A program made the position numbers and the translations under genes. Below, in pieces: positions 38,070-47,048 of a DNA stretch of 62,154 bases. The notes beneath the pieces were generated by a model. It ran no database searches and was not told where the DNA came from. It worked only from the letters and a program-made list of their open reading frames with translations. This stretch comes from Marinobacter algicola DG893. GTDB lineage: Bacteria; Pseudomonadota; Gammaproteobacteria; Pseudomonadales; Oleiphilaceae. The stretch lies in NCBI RefSeq assembly GCF_000170835.1, contig NZ_ABCP01000020.1:1-62154 (forward strand), written 5' to 3'. How positions within the stretch are numbered: position 1 is the stretch's first letter; each line of letters starts with the position of its first letter.

Positions 38070-38346
38070 CGGTGGGTCTCCCTTTGGCGGCAGTATAATC
38101 CTTCATAACCTGAACTGTACGGGTCCTCATGCACTTTTTGCAGAATCAGGCAATGACCGCGCAGAAATTGGCAACCCGATCTCTCCGGCATAAACCACGC
38201 CGGCAGAATCGGGCAAGCTTCCCGCAGTAACCCGATACCGCTTTTCTCCTTCGACTGGCTATTGTTGTGCTCCCGTTGGGTAAACATTACCCGATCCGAT
38301 AAACCGGCGCTATGTCACCCATAGCCCGCATCTCGATTCAAGGTTA
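38070..38346. promoter_or_regulatory. Upstream control region of the efflux operon with repeated ACCCGAT motif
   Basis: No gene is seen. Three direct copies of ACCCGAT lie at 38174-38180, 38230-38236 and 38289-38295, about 56-59 bp apart (centre to centre). The last copy overlaps a perfect short dyad GGGTAA-ACA-TTACCC (38278-38292). Such spaced direct repeats suit an AraC-type regulator, but no binding site for this family is known to me. Confidence 0.35.
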
Positions 38347-38377
38347 TTGACCTCAAGTTAACTTGAGGAAATAAGCT
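38347..38377 (+). promoter_or_regulatory. SoxR-type promoter with perfect SoxR box
   Basis: The palindrome CCTCAAGTTAACTTGAGG (38351-38368) is identical to the E. coli soxS SoxR box as I recall it. It sits between a -35 TTGACC (38347-38352) and a -10 TAAGCT (38372-38377). The spacer is 19 bp, the lengthened spacing used by MerR-family activators such as SoxR. The transcript would start about 100 bp before the efflux adaptor ATG (38485). The soxR gene is not in this window. Confidence 0.88.
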
Positions 38378-38484
38378 TCGTGTCGAATTCGTTGTACCCC
38401 AAGCGACTTAACAAGCGATCCAACCGATTACTTGGCAAAAACGGGAACGCCCACAAGGTGAACCCGATAGCGGAGCGAGAAACC

Positions 38485-39675
38485 ATGGAAAGTCTGACTG
38501 CAAAACCGTTCAGAGGGTCTGGCCGTTTACTGGGCCTGGCTGTAGCGATCACTGTTTTATTGACCGGCTGCGAGGCGCAAAGCGATGAAGCTGCAAGCAT
38601 GCCGCCTCCGCCGGAGGTGGATGTGGCGGAAGTGGTCGTGGAACCTGTCACTCTCTGGGAATCATTCACAGGCCGTGTGGCATCGCCGGAAACGGTCGAT
38701 TTGCGGCCCCGCGTCAGTGGCTACATCGACAAGGTAGCCTTTGAGGAAGGCGGACTGGTGCAGGCCGGCGAGCTGTTGTTCCAGATAGATCCACGTCCCT
38801 ACGAAGCCCAAAAGCAGGCGGCCAGTGCCGAACTGGCGCTGGCCAACAGCCAGCTTGATCTGGCCGGAAGTGAAGCCGGCCGGGCCAAGACGCTGCTGGA
38901 AAGCCGGGCAATATCCCGTGAGGAATACGATCAGCGCAATACCGCGCTGATGAGCGCCCGGGCCCGTGTGCAGGCGGCCCAGGCAGCCCTGGATACCGCC
39001 GAGCTGAACCTGCAGTACACCCGTGTCACTGCACCCGTCAGTGGCCGTACCGGCAGGGCCATGGTGACCCAGGGCAACTTGGCGAACGCCGACCAGAGCC
39101 TGCTCACCACGGTAGTTTCGGTGGACCCGGTGCACGTGTATTTCGAGGCCGATGAGCAATCGGCGTTCAGTAGCCAGCAGCTGCTTGCCAATGGCCAGCC
39201 CAGGGATGTGCGCATTTCACTGGGTGGTGAGGGCGGCCGTCAGTACAAGGGCGAGCTGGACTTCGTCGACAATCACCTGAACCCGGGGACCGGTACCCTG
39301 CAGTACCGTGCGGTGCTTAACAACCCGGACGGCCTGATCAAACCCGGCCAGTTTGCGCGCGTGGAAATGCCCGTAGCCGAACTGGACCAGGCACTGCTGG
39401 TCAGCCGCAAGGCGGTGTTGACTGACCAGGACCGCCGTTTTGTCTACGTGGTGGATGAACAGAATCGGGTCGCGCCCCGGCAGGTCACCACTGGCCGCCA
39501 GGTGGATGATCTGCAGGTGATCCGTGAAGGCCTAAACCATGGCGACCTTGTGATCATTAATGGTGTGCAGAAGGTGTTTGGCGCCGGTATGCAAGTCAAG
39601 CCGCAGCTGGTTGCCATGAAAGAATCCGACCAGGGAGAAGGCGCCGTTGCCGTCGCCCAGGAGCTGGCGCAATGA
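38485..39675 (+). CDS. RND efflux periplasmic adaptor (membrane fusion) lipoprotein
   Basis: A 396-residue adaptor that links the inner-membrane RND pump to the outer-membrane channel. Lipobox LLTGC puts the lipid at Cys29. The barrel-sandwich and hairpin show VDLRPRVSGYIDKVAFEEGG, LLFQIDPRPYEAQ, and VTAPVSGRTGRAMVTQGNL. ATG at 38485 chosen for GGAG upstream and because the lipoprotein signal starts there. A GTG at 38380 in frame lies at or before the likely transcription start. ATGA overlap with the pump gene. Confidence 0.93.
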   Translation: MESLTAKPFRGSGRLLGLAVAITVLLTGCEAQSDEAASMPPPPEVDVAEVVVEPVTLWESFTGRVASPETVDLRPRVSGYIDKVAFEEGGLVQAGELLFQIDPRPYEAQKQAASAELALANSQLDLAGSEAGRAKTLLESRAISREEYDQRNTALMSARARVQAAQAALDTAELNLQYTRVTAPVSGRTGRAMVTQGNLANADQSLLTTVVSVDPVHVYFEADEQSAFSSQQLLANGQPRDVRISLGGEGGRQYKGELDFVDNHLNPGTGTLQYRAVLNNPDGLIKPGQFARVEMPVAELDQALLVSRKAVLTDQDRRFVYVVDEQNRVAPRQVTTGRQVDDLQVIREGLNHGDLVIINGVQKVFGAGMQVKPQLVAMKESDQGEGAVAVAQELAQ

Positions 39676-42600
39676 ATATCTCCCGATTCTTTGTCGACCG
39701 GCCGATATTCGCGGCGGTACTGTCCATCATCATCTTTGCCATTGGGCTGATTTCGATTCCGAACCTGCCGGTCAGCGAGTACCCGGAAGTGGTGCCTCCG
39801 TCGGTGGTCGTGCGCACCGTCTACCCCGGTGCCAACCCCAAGGAAATTGCCGAAACCGTGGCCACACCGCTGGAAGAAGCCATCAGTGGTGTCGAAGACA
39901 TGATGTACTTCAAGTCTGTGGCGGGCTCGGACGGCGTTCTTCAGATGACCGTCACCTTCCGGCCAGGCACCGACGCCGAGGAGGCCACTGTGCGGGTGCA
40001 AAACCGTGTTAGCCAGGCCCAGGCCCGGCTGCCGGAGGAGGTGCGGCGCCAGGGTGTGACCACCCAGAAGCAGTCGCCCACGTTCCTGATGGTGGTGCAC
40101 CTGACATCACCGAACGGCACCTACGATACGCTCTACCTGCGTAATTACGCGCGGTTGCATGTGCGCGACCGGCTGGCCCGTATTCAGGGCGTTGGTGACG
40201 CTCAGATCTTTGGTGGTGGCGATTACGCGATGCGTGCCTGGCTGGACCCGGACCGTATTGCGGCCCGTGGCCTGACCGCCAGTGACGTGGTTCGTGCCAT
40301 GCGCGAGCAGAACGTGCAGGTGTCTGCCGGTCAGATCGGTGCGGAACCCGTGCCGGATAGCGACTTCCTGACATTGATCAACGCCCGTGGCCGACTGGAG
40401 ACGGTGGAAGAGTTTGGTGACATCGTGCTCAAGCGCGGCGACAACGGTGAGATTCTGCGCCTGGAAGACGTGGCCCGGTTGGAAATGGGGGCCGGTGACT
40501 ACACCCTGCGCTCGCAACTGGATGGCAAGGATGCGGTGGCCCTGGGTGTTTTCCAGGCGCCGGGCGCCAACGCCCTGGAGATCCGCGACGAAGTGATCGC
40601 AACCATGGACGAACTGTCTGCCCGTTTCCCGCAAGGCGTAGAGTATGAAGCGGTTTACGACACTACGATCTTCGTCAGCGACTCTATCAAGGCGGTGATT
40701 GCCACCCTCCTGGAGGCGGTGTTGCTGGTGGTACTGGTGGTCACGCTGTTCCTGCAGACCTGGCGGGCATCGATTATCCCGTTGCTGGCGGTGCCAGTGT
40801 CGGTCATAGGTACCTTCGGCGCGCTTTACCTGTTGGGTTATTCCATCAATACGCTGACGCTGTTCGGCCTGGTGCTCGCTATTGGTATCGTGGTGGACGA
40901 CGCCATCGTGGTGGTGGAGAACGTCGAGCGTAACATCGAGGAAGGCCTGAAACCGCTGGCGGCGGCTCACCAGGCGATGAAGGAAGTGTCTGGCCCTATC
41001 ATTGCGATCGGTCTGGTGCTGTGCGCCGTGTTCATCCCCATGGCGTTCCTTTCCGGGGTTACCGGCCAGTTCTACCGGCAGTTTGCGGTGACCATTGCCA
41101 TTTCCACCGTAATTTCCACCATTAACTCGCTGACCCTGTCGCCGGCGCTGGCGGCGATGCTGCTGAAACCTCACAGTGCCCCCAAGGACCGGCTTCAGCG
41201 TGTGATAGACGTCTTGTTTGGTTGGCTGTTCCGGCCCTTTAATCGCTTCTTCAACGCCAGCGCCGAGAAGTATCAGGGTGGTGTGTCCCGATCCCTGCGC
41301 CGGCGCGGTGCGGTGTTTGTGGTATACGCGCTGTTGCTGACGGGTACCGGGCTGATGTTCAAGGCGGTGCCGCCGGGCTTCATCCCCATCCAGGACAAGC
41401 TCTACCTGATGGCGGGCGTGAAACTGCCGGAAGGGGCCTCCCTGGAGCGTACCGATCAATTGCTCCAGAAAGTCACCGACATCGCCATGGAAACCGAAGG
41501 TGTGGCCAACGCCGTGGCGTTTCCCGGCCTGAATGCACTGCAGTTCACCAACACCTCCAACACCGGTGTGGTGTTCTTTCCCCTGAAACCGTTTGACGAG
41601 CGCAACCTCAGTGCCGGGGAGATCAATGCCCAGATCAACCAGAGAATCAGCGGGCTGAAAGAAGGCTTTGCCTTCTCCTTTATGCCACCGCCGATCCTGG
41701 GCTTGGGCAATGGCTCTGGCTATCAGTTATTCATCGAGGACCGTGGGAATCTTGGTTACGGGGCCCTGCAAAACGCGGTGAATCAGTTCCAGGGTGCCAT
41801 CAGTCAGACACCGGGCATGGGGTATCCCATCACCAGTTACCAGGCCAATGTGCCGCAACTGGATGCGGAAGTGGACCGGCTCAAGGCCAAGGCCCAGGGC
41901 GTGCCCCTGACCGAAGTGTTCGACACCCTGCAGACCTACCTGGGGTCCACCTATGTCAACGACTTCAACCGGTTTGGCCGTACCTGGCAGGTCATCGCCC
42001 AGGCAGACGCCCCCTACCGCGACAGCGTGGAGGACATTGCCCGCCTGCGCACCCGTAACGACCAGGGCGAGATGGTGCCGATCGGCTCGATGGTGAACAT
42101 CCGCCAGAGCTTCGGACCGGACCCGGTATTGCGTTACAACGGCTACCCCGCAGCGGATATCGCCGGGGAGGCGGACCCAAGGGTGCTGTCATCGGCCCAG
42201 GCCATGGATACGCTGACCGCGCTGGCGGACCAGGTGCTGCCTGCCGGAATGGCGTTTGAATGGACTGACCTGAGCTATCAGCAGGCCACCCAGGGCAATG
42301 CCGCGCTGGTGGTGTTCCCATTGGCCATCCTGCTGGTGTTCCTGGTGTTGGCAGCGCTTTATGAGAGCTGGACCCTACCATTGGCGGTGATCCTCATCGT
42401 GCCCATGTGCATGCTCTCGGCATTGATCGGCGTGTGGTTTAGCGAGGGGGACAACAATATCTTTGTCCAGGTGGGTCTGGTGGTGTTGATTGGCCTGGCC
42501 TGCAAGAACGCCATCCTGATCGTGGAATTCGCCCGCGAGCTGGAGCTTCAGGGGCGGAGCATTGTAGAGGCCGCGCTGGAAGCCTGCCGTTTGCGACTGC

Positions 42601-42875
42601 GGCCCATCATCATGACCTCCATCACCTTCACGGCAGCAGTTGTTCCCCTGGTGCTGGCTACCGGTGCGGGTGCCGAGGTACGTGAGGCTCTGGGCACGGC
42701 CGTGTTTGCCGGCATGATCGGGGTCACCCTGTTTGGCCTGTTCCTGACACCGGTGTTCTATGTGGCGCTGCGCAAGCTCTCTGGAAGCCACCCGCTGAAG
42801 AGCCATCATACATCCACACTGTCTTCCGATGACGGCGGTAGCGAAGACGCATTGCCAGGAGGTAGCCATGCTTAA
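39672..42875 (+). CDS. RND multidrug efflux pump (HAE1, MexF/AcrB-like)
   Basis: A 1067-residue proton-driven inner-membrane pump. It begins MNISRFFVDRPIFAAVLSII. Motifs: GLVLAIGIVVDDAIVVVENV (TM4 with the paired proton-relay Asp residues), AMKEVSGPIIAIGLVLCAVF and MAFLSGVTGQFYRQFA. It is closer in the N-terminal region to MexF than to AcrB, by recall. Overlaps the adaptor by 4 bp and the outer-membrane gene by 8 bp, so the tripartite pump is one operon driven by the SoxR-type promoter. Confidence 0.94.
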   Translation: MNISRFFVDRPIFAAVLSIIIFAIGLISIPNLPVSEYPEVVPPSVVVRTVYPGANPKEIAETVATPLEEAISGVEDMMYFKSVAGSDGVLQMTVTFRPGTDAEEATVRVQNRVSQAQARLPEEVRRQGVTTQKQSPTFLMVVHLTSPNGTYDTLYLRNYARLHVRDRLARIQGVGDAQIFGGGDYAMRAWLDPDRIAARGLTASDVVRAMREQNVQVSAGQIGAEPVPDSDFLTLINARGRLETVEEFGDIVLKRGDNGEILRLEDVARLEMGAGDYTLRSQLDGKDAVALGVFQAPGANALEIRDEVIATMDELSARFPQGVEYEAVYDTTIFVSDSIKAVIATLLEAVLLVVLVVTLFLQTWRASIIPLLAVPVSVIGTFGALYLLGYSINTLTLFGLVLAIGIVVDDAIVVVENVERNIEEGLKPLAAAHQAMKEVSGPIIAIGLVLCAVFIPMAFLSGVTGQFYRQFAVTIAISTVISTINSLTLSPALAAMLLKPHSAPKDRLQRVIDVLFGWLFRPFNRFFNASAEKYQGGVSRSLRRRGAVFVVYALLLTGTGLMFKAVPPGFIPIQDKLYLMAGVKLPEGASLERTDQLLQKVTDIAMETEGVANAVAFPGLNALQFTNTSNTGVVFFPLKPFDERNLSAGEINAQINQRISGLKEGFAFSFMPPPILGLGNGSGYQLFIEDRGNLGYGALQNAVNQFQGAISQTPGMGYPITSYQANVPQLDAEVDRLKAKAQGVPLTEVFDTLQTYLGSTYVNDFNRFGRTWQVIAQADAPYRDSVEDIARLRTRNDQGEMVPIGSMVNIRQSFGPDPVLRYNGYPAADIAGEADPRVLSSAQAMDTLTALADQVLPAGMAFEWTDLSYQQATQGNAALVVFPLAILLVFLVLAALYESWTLPLAVILIVPMCMLSALIGVWFSEGDNNIFVQVGLVVLIGLACKNAILIVEFARELELQGRSIVEAALEACRLRLRPIIMTSITFTAAVVPLVLATGAGAEVREALGTAVFAGMIGVTLFGLFLTPVFYVALRKLSGSHPLKSHHTSTLSSDDGGSEDALPGGSHA

Positions 42876-44262
42876 AGTCATCACCATGACTGGGGTTCTG
42901 GCCCTGTTAACGGGATGCGCCGTGGGCCCGGATTACCAGGCCCCGGCGACACCGGAACCGAACGCGTTTTCGGAAGGGCGAACCATGGTTGCTGGGGGAA
43001 CCGACCAGCAGCGTTTCTGGCAGGGGTTTGATGATCCTCTGCTGGCACGCCTGATTGACGATGCCCTGGCCACCAACCTCACCCTGGAAGGCGCAGTGGC
43101 CCGCTATGAGCGCGCGGCCGCTCTGCTGTATGGCGCCGAGCGGGATCAATGGCCCAGCGTCACGGCCAGTGCCTCTGGCGCCGAACAGTATCTTGCGGAT
43201 ATTGAGCAGTCTCCCCCTGGTGCCGGGCCGGAGCGGGTGCAGCGTTACCAGGCTGGCGTTGCCGCCAGTTGGGAGCTGGATCTGTTCGGGCGTCTTCGCC
43301 GTGCGACCGAGGCCCAGAGGGCTGAACTGGAGGCAGTCGGTGCCGATCTCGGTGCCGTCCAGGTAGCCATCGCGGGGCAGTTGGCCAGCAGCTATTTTGA
43401 GCTGCGAGGCCTTCAGGAGCAGTATCAGGTCGCCCTGCAGAGTGTGGCTTTGCAGCAGCAGTCACTGGACATCGTGGAAGCCCGGGTGGAAGCCGGGCGT
43501 GGTACCGAGTTTGATCAGGTGCGTGCCCGTGTCCAACTGGAACGGACCCGGGCGGAGCTGCCCACCCTGCAGGCCGGGATACGTGGGGCCATGCACCGCA
43601 TCTCCGTGCTGACCGGCCAGCCGCCGATGGCGCTTGTCGAAACCCTGTCGCCTCTTGGGGCACTGCCGGAAACCCTGCCGACGATTCCCGTGGATAGTCC
43701 GGGGGAAGTTCTGCGCCGCCGCCCGGATATCGCCGCCGCTGAGCGACGCCTGGCGGCTTCCACCGCACGCATTGGGGTGGCCACCGCTGACCTGTTCCCT
43801 CGCTTTACCCTGAGCGGGCTGATCGGTTCCGTTGCCGGCGACACCAGCGATCTGTTCACCGGCCCGGCGGAAACCCGCCGAGTTGCCCTCGGTATCGACT
43901 GGACCTTCCTTGACCACGATAGGGTCAAGGCCCGTATTGAGGCAGCAGGGGCCGATAGCCGCGCGGCTTTGGCCAGCTACCAGCAAACGGTGCTTGAGGC
44001 CCTGGAAGAGGCAGAAACGCGGCTGGTGCGTTATCAGCGGGCGCAACAGCGGGAAGAACGGCTGGAACAGGCGATGAATAACGCTGAGCAAGCCGTGGAA
44101 CTGGCCCGGGCTCGCTATGAAGAGGGGTTTATCGGCTATTTCGAGGTGCTGACGGCGGAACAGGAGTTCACCGCTACCCGGGATGCGGCCGTGCGTAGCC
44201 GCACAGCGGTTACCCTGGCGATGGTGGATGTATACCGCTCGCTGGTAGGTGCGCCGGGGTAA
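42868..44262 (+). CDS. Outer-membrane efflux channel lipoprotein (NodT/OprM family)
   Basis: A 464-residue TolC-like channel that completes the efflux system. Lipobox LLTGC with Cys17, then AVGPDYQAPATPEP, the standard NodT-family start. Two repeats each carry long helices, such as YFELRGLQEQYQVALQS and ARYEEGFIGYFEVLTAEQE. The ATG at 42868 has a perfect CAGGAGG eight to nine bases upstream, and overlaps the pump stop. An earlier in-frame start at 42829 lies inside the pump gene and would precede the lipoprotein signal. Confidence 0.94.
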   Translation: MLKVITMTGVLALLTGCAVGPDYQAPATPEPNAFSEGRTMVAGGTDQQRFWQGFDDPLLARLIDDALATNLTLEGAVARYERAAALLYGAERDQWPSVTASASGAEQYLADIEQSPPGAGPERVQRYQAGVAASWELDLFGRLRRATEAQRAELEAVGADLGAVQVAIAGQLASSYFELRGLQEQYQVALQSVALQQQSLDIVEARVEAGRGTEFDQVRARVQLERTRAELPTLQAGIRGAMHRISVLTGQPPMALVETLSPLGALPETLPTIPVDSPGEVLRRRPDIAAAERRLAASTARIGVATADLFPRFTLSGLIGSVAGDTSDLFTGPAETRRVALGIDWTFLDHDRVKARIEAAGADSRAALASYQQTVLEALEEAETRLVRYQRAQQREERLEQAMNNAEQAVELARARYEEGFIGYFEVLTAEQEFTATRDAAVRSRTAVTLAMVDVYRSLVGAPG

Positions 44263-44280
44263 GTATCCCGGCGATCATCC

Positions 44281-45018
44281 TTACTTCATCTCGAAGCCCT
44301 TACCACGCAGGAAATCCCGCATGTGGGGGCGCAACTTGGATGTAAACAGTGGTTTCAGCTGTTGCGACCAGTTGGTGTCCTTGGTGCCCCCGGTGCGGGC
44401 CTGGTAATAGGTGTTCATGGTGGTGTCGAATTCCGCCACCAGTTCCGGATCGCGTTCGCTTTGGTAATAATCCTCTTTGAGGATGGACGCCAGTGGCAGT
44501 CTCGGTTTCACCTCGGGTGCCTGGTCCGGATACCCCAGGCACATACCGAACACCGGATATACATGCTCCGGCAGACGTAGTAGCTCGCTCACCTCCGCTG
44601 GGTTGTTACGTATGCCCCCGATATAACACAGGCCCAGCCCCGCCGATTCTGCTGCGGTGGCAACGTTCTGGGCCACCAGGGCAGTATCGATGCTGGCCAC
44701 CAGCAACTGCTCGGTCATCCCGCGGACCACGTCGGCACCTGCCCGTTCAGCCGCATCCGTGGCCCGTTTCATATCCGCGCAGAACACCAGGAAATTCGAA
44801 CACTCCGCCACGTAGCGCTGGCCACCACTCAACTCGGCCAGGGCCTCTCGGTTCTTCGGATCGACCACATGGATAATGGAGTAGGCCTGCACGTGGCTGG
44901 ATGTAGCGGCGCTCTGGCCGGCCCGGATCAGTTCCTCGAAGAGTTCGCGGGGAATTCTGCGGTTCTGGAACTTGCGGATCGAACGGTGTGATTTAAGAAG
45001 TTCAATGGTGGGATTCAT
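44281..45018 (-). CDS. NADPH-dependent nitroreductase (NfsA-like)
   Basis: A 245-residue flavin oxidoreductase of the NfsA family. HRSIRKFQNRRIPRELFEELI and AGQSAATSSHVQAYSIIHV form the FMN-binding N-terminus, and GLGLCYIGGIRNNPAEVSELL and VFGMCLGYPD are typical. In E. coli nfsA is under SoxRS control, so its position next to a SoxR-box efflux operon is suggestive, though no SoxR box is seen at its own promoter. The ATG at 45018 has AAGG upstream; an ATG at 45033 lacks one. Confidence 0.88.
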   Translation of the reverse strand: MNPTIELLKSHRSIRKFQNRRIPRELFEELIRAGQSAATSSHVQAYSIIHVVDPKNREALAELSGGQRYVAECSNFLVFCADMKRATDAAERAGADVVRGMTEQLLVASIDTALVAQNVATAAESAGLGLCYIGGIRNNPAEVSELLRLPEHVYPVFGMCLGYPDQAPEVKPRLPLASILKEDYYQSERDPELVAEFDTTMNTYYQARTGGTKDTNWSQQLKPLFTSKLRPHMRDFLRGKGFEMK

Positions 45019-45077
45019 AGCGCCCTTCAGCATGACAACGGAAAGCGCTTATCCTGCCATTGGCGGGCGATGATGGC

Positions 45078-45113
45078 AAAAAGGCCCCGTAATCATCATT
45101 ACGGGGCCTTTTT
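45078..45113 (-). terminator. Strong intrinsic terminator
   Basis: AAAAAGGCCCCGTAAT and its inverted copy ATTACGGGGCCTTTTT form a perfect 16-bp stem with a 4-base loop, with A/T runs on both sides. It lies 29 bp beyond the stop of the PEP-CTERM gene and 60 bp before the nitroreductase ATG, so it ends the PEP-CTERM transcript. It could act in both directions. Confidence 0.92.
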
Positions 45114-45141
45114 AGAGGTCGAGCGTTTTCTTAGCCAGCGC

Positions 45142-45759
45142 CTAGCGACGACGGCGAAAGCCCAGGCCGAGCAGACCAAGCCCCATAAGCGCCAGCGTGC
45201 CGGGTTCAGGGACTTGCGCAGTCACTTTCACGTCGTCCAGGAAGTTACCGATGGTGCCATCCGGGCTAACGGACGTGAACTTGATGGTCGTTTCCAGGGC
45301 ATTGGCAATGAAGCTTCCTGAGAAGATGCTCCAACCACTCGTCACATGATCATTCAACAGCGAATCGGTGCTGTTGCCATCGGAAATCAGGGACAACATG
45401 AAGCTTTCAGAATTGCTCTGGCGGGCGCGGTAAGCAAAGCTCAGGTCGTAGGTCTGGCCAATGGTGGTATCAATGGTCTGGTAAATGCCAAACGGGCCGT
45501 CCATGTCCGGGTGGGCATTCAGCTCGGCGAACTGGTTGCCTTCATAAGCGTTCACGCCATTGAAGCCACTTTCCCAGATCTCGATGTTGCTGCCTGTCCA
45601 GCCAGCGACCTGATCAGAGGTAAAAAACTGCCAGGTACCCGTGGTCACGTTGGGGTTTTCGAAACTGCCATTTTCAATCAGGTTGGCGGTTGCCGGAGTG
45701 GCGAATGCGAGGCCAGCGGCAAGGATGCCCAGCGTGGCGATACGGTTGATAATGCTCAT
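45142..45759 (-). CDS. Exported PEP-CTERM sorting-domain protein
   Basis: A 205-residue exported protein. A signal peptide (about 1-25, TPATA before NLIENGSFENP) is followed by a DUF642-like or beta-sandwich domain (NLIENGSFENPN, WTGSNIEIWESGF, SFAYRAR). The C-terminus carries the full PEP-CTERM signal: VPEPGTLALMGLGLLGLGFR plus three Arg. Such proteins need an exosortase, and none is in this window. AAGGAAAGG upstream of the ATG. Monocistronic, with a strong terminator. A surface or matrix role is inferred from the family only. Confidence 0.87.
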   Translation of the reverse strand: MSIINRIATLGILAAGLAFATPATANLIENGSFENPNVTTGTWQFFTSDQVAGWTGSNIEIWESGFNGVNAYEGNQFAELNAHPDMDGPFGIYQTIDTTIGQTYDLSFAYRARQSNSESFMLSLISDGNSTDSLLNDHVTSGWSIFSGSFIANALETTIKFTSVSPDGTIGNFLDDVKVTAQVPEPGTLALMGLGLLGLGFRRRR

Positions 45760-45823
45760 GTGGCCTTTCCTTAATGGTCATCGGTGTTGATCTGAACCAA
45801 GAAGGGCAACATGCAGGCCACTA

Positions 45824-46297
45824 TCAAAAAATCTCTATGAATTCAGGTGCCACGGAGACTTCTGAGTGTAACGTTGAAGGCATCGTGTAAAATATTCTGA
45901 CAGACCGGCAGGGGGTTCTGGCGGTTACAGGCGCTTCACACAGCTCCCGCAAACTCATACCTGCCTCTTCCTCTGCACGTGTCTCAGTGACCGGTGAATA
46001 GGTCACCAGATCGTCCTTGCTGAAGGCCACTCGCCGATCAAGATCATCAGTGCCGTTGTCCACATTCGCCAGCAACGCCGCACAGGCCAGGGTTTTGAAG
46101 GTGCTGGTGATGGGAAAACGGTCATCGCCGTGATAGTCCCAGGTTTTTCCAGTCCCGGAATCGTAGAGGGCGACGCCCACGCGTGCGTCCAGGCGCTGCT
46201 CCACGGTTTTCACCGCCTCAAGCAATGGGTCGGCATGGACCGAAGACAGCGTGGATGTCATCAATAAAATGGCAAGGACGGGCAGGGCGGAACGCAT
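45824..46297 (-). pseudogene. Class A beta-lactamase, 3'-truncated
   Basis: A 157-residue open frame. It has a signal peptide (cleaved after VHA), the active-site tetrad STFK (Ser65, Lys68) within RFPITSTFKTLACAALL, and LVTYSPVTE then MSLRELCEAPVT, all class A landmarks. Right after this, where SDN should follow, the sequence becomes unrelated (ARTPCRSVRIFYTM...) and stops. The SDN loop, the Glu of the omega loop and the KTG motif, about 130-150 residues, are missing, so the enzyme cannot function. The start codon directly follows the stop of the glycosylase gene. Confidence 0.82.
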
Positions 46298-46966
46298 TTA
46301 ATCTCCCACTGAGTAAGACAGAATTCGCGACAGGTGGCTGTAGGGCAGGCCGGTTTCCTTGTGCCAGTCGTTGAAGGCCTGCTGTGCCTGCACCAGGGCC
46401 TTTTTGCTGCCGGGGCTGGCATCCAGCCGTTCTTCGCGATGCAGCCCGGCAGCCACATCTGACGACAGCACAAAACCATCCCAGCCTACCCGGCGCAGGA
46501 AATACTGGGCGGTGTTGCCGCCAAGGCGGGCACCGTGGCGTTTGAACCACATCAGCAGGCCGACTTGATCGTGCGAAGGCCACTGGCTCAGGAAGGCTCC
46601 AAATCCACCGTGCTCACGGGCGCCATCCACAATCATCCGGGCGTTGTCCGGCACCGTGCGAATTTTCTGCATGTTGCGCACAATGCGTTCATCCTGTGCC
46701 AGTTCTTCTAGCACTTCCGGCGGAACCTGCTGCCAGTACAGCGGTACGAATCCCTTGAAGGCATCTTCAAAACCCGGCCACTTGTTCTCGATCACTCGCC
46801 ACACGAAACCCGCTTTAAAGACACAGCGGGTAACTTCCGACAGGTAGCGGTCGTCACCCATCGCTTCAAGCTCGCCGGGCTCTGCAACCCGCGGCAGCAT
46901 GGCGCGTAGCGCGACTTCGCCTCCTTTTCGGGCGGCCGCCTGATTATAAATTCTGGAGAAGGACAT
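46298..46966 (-). CDS. DNA-3-methyladenine glycosylase I family protein
   Basis: A 222-residue protein of the Tag family of base-excision glycosylases. Family stretches: YLSEVTRCVFKAGFVWRVIE, WPGFEDAFKGF, RNMQKIRTVPDNARMI and LGGNTAQYFLRRVGWDGFVL. The N-terminal CxxxxxW and zinc-site cysteines of classical Tag are not seen, so it belongs to a divergent branch. Substrate likely alkylated purines, by family inference. Its stop abuts the beta-lactamase remnant. Confidence 0.8.
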   Translation of the reverse strand: MSFSRIYNQAAARKGGEVALRAMLPRVAEPGELEAMGDDRYLSEVTRCVFKAGFVWRVIENKWPGFEDAFKGFVPLYWQQVPPEVLEELAQDERIVRNMQKIRTVPDNARMIVDGAREHGGFGAFLSQWPSHDQVGLLMWFKRHGARLGGNTAQYFLRRVGWDGFVLSSDVAAGLHREERLDASPGSKKALVQAQQAFNDWHKETGLPYSHLSRILSYSVGD

Positions 46967-47048
46967 GGAGTAACTTCCGAATCCGGTTGTCGGGTTGAAG
47001 GCGCGTGGTCCACTATAAGGTAAACGGGTTCATTGAAGGAGCCAAGCT

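Noticed and set aside
40107..41459. A 450-codon minus-strand frame over the RND pump
   Set aside because: Antisense to a clear RND pump gene; composition is typical of a shadow frame.
45824..46297. Functional beta-lactamase resistance gene
   Set aside because: The SDN loop, omega-loop Glu and KTG are missing.
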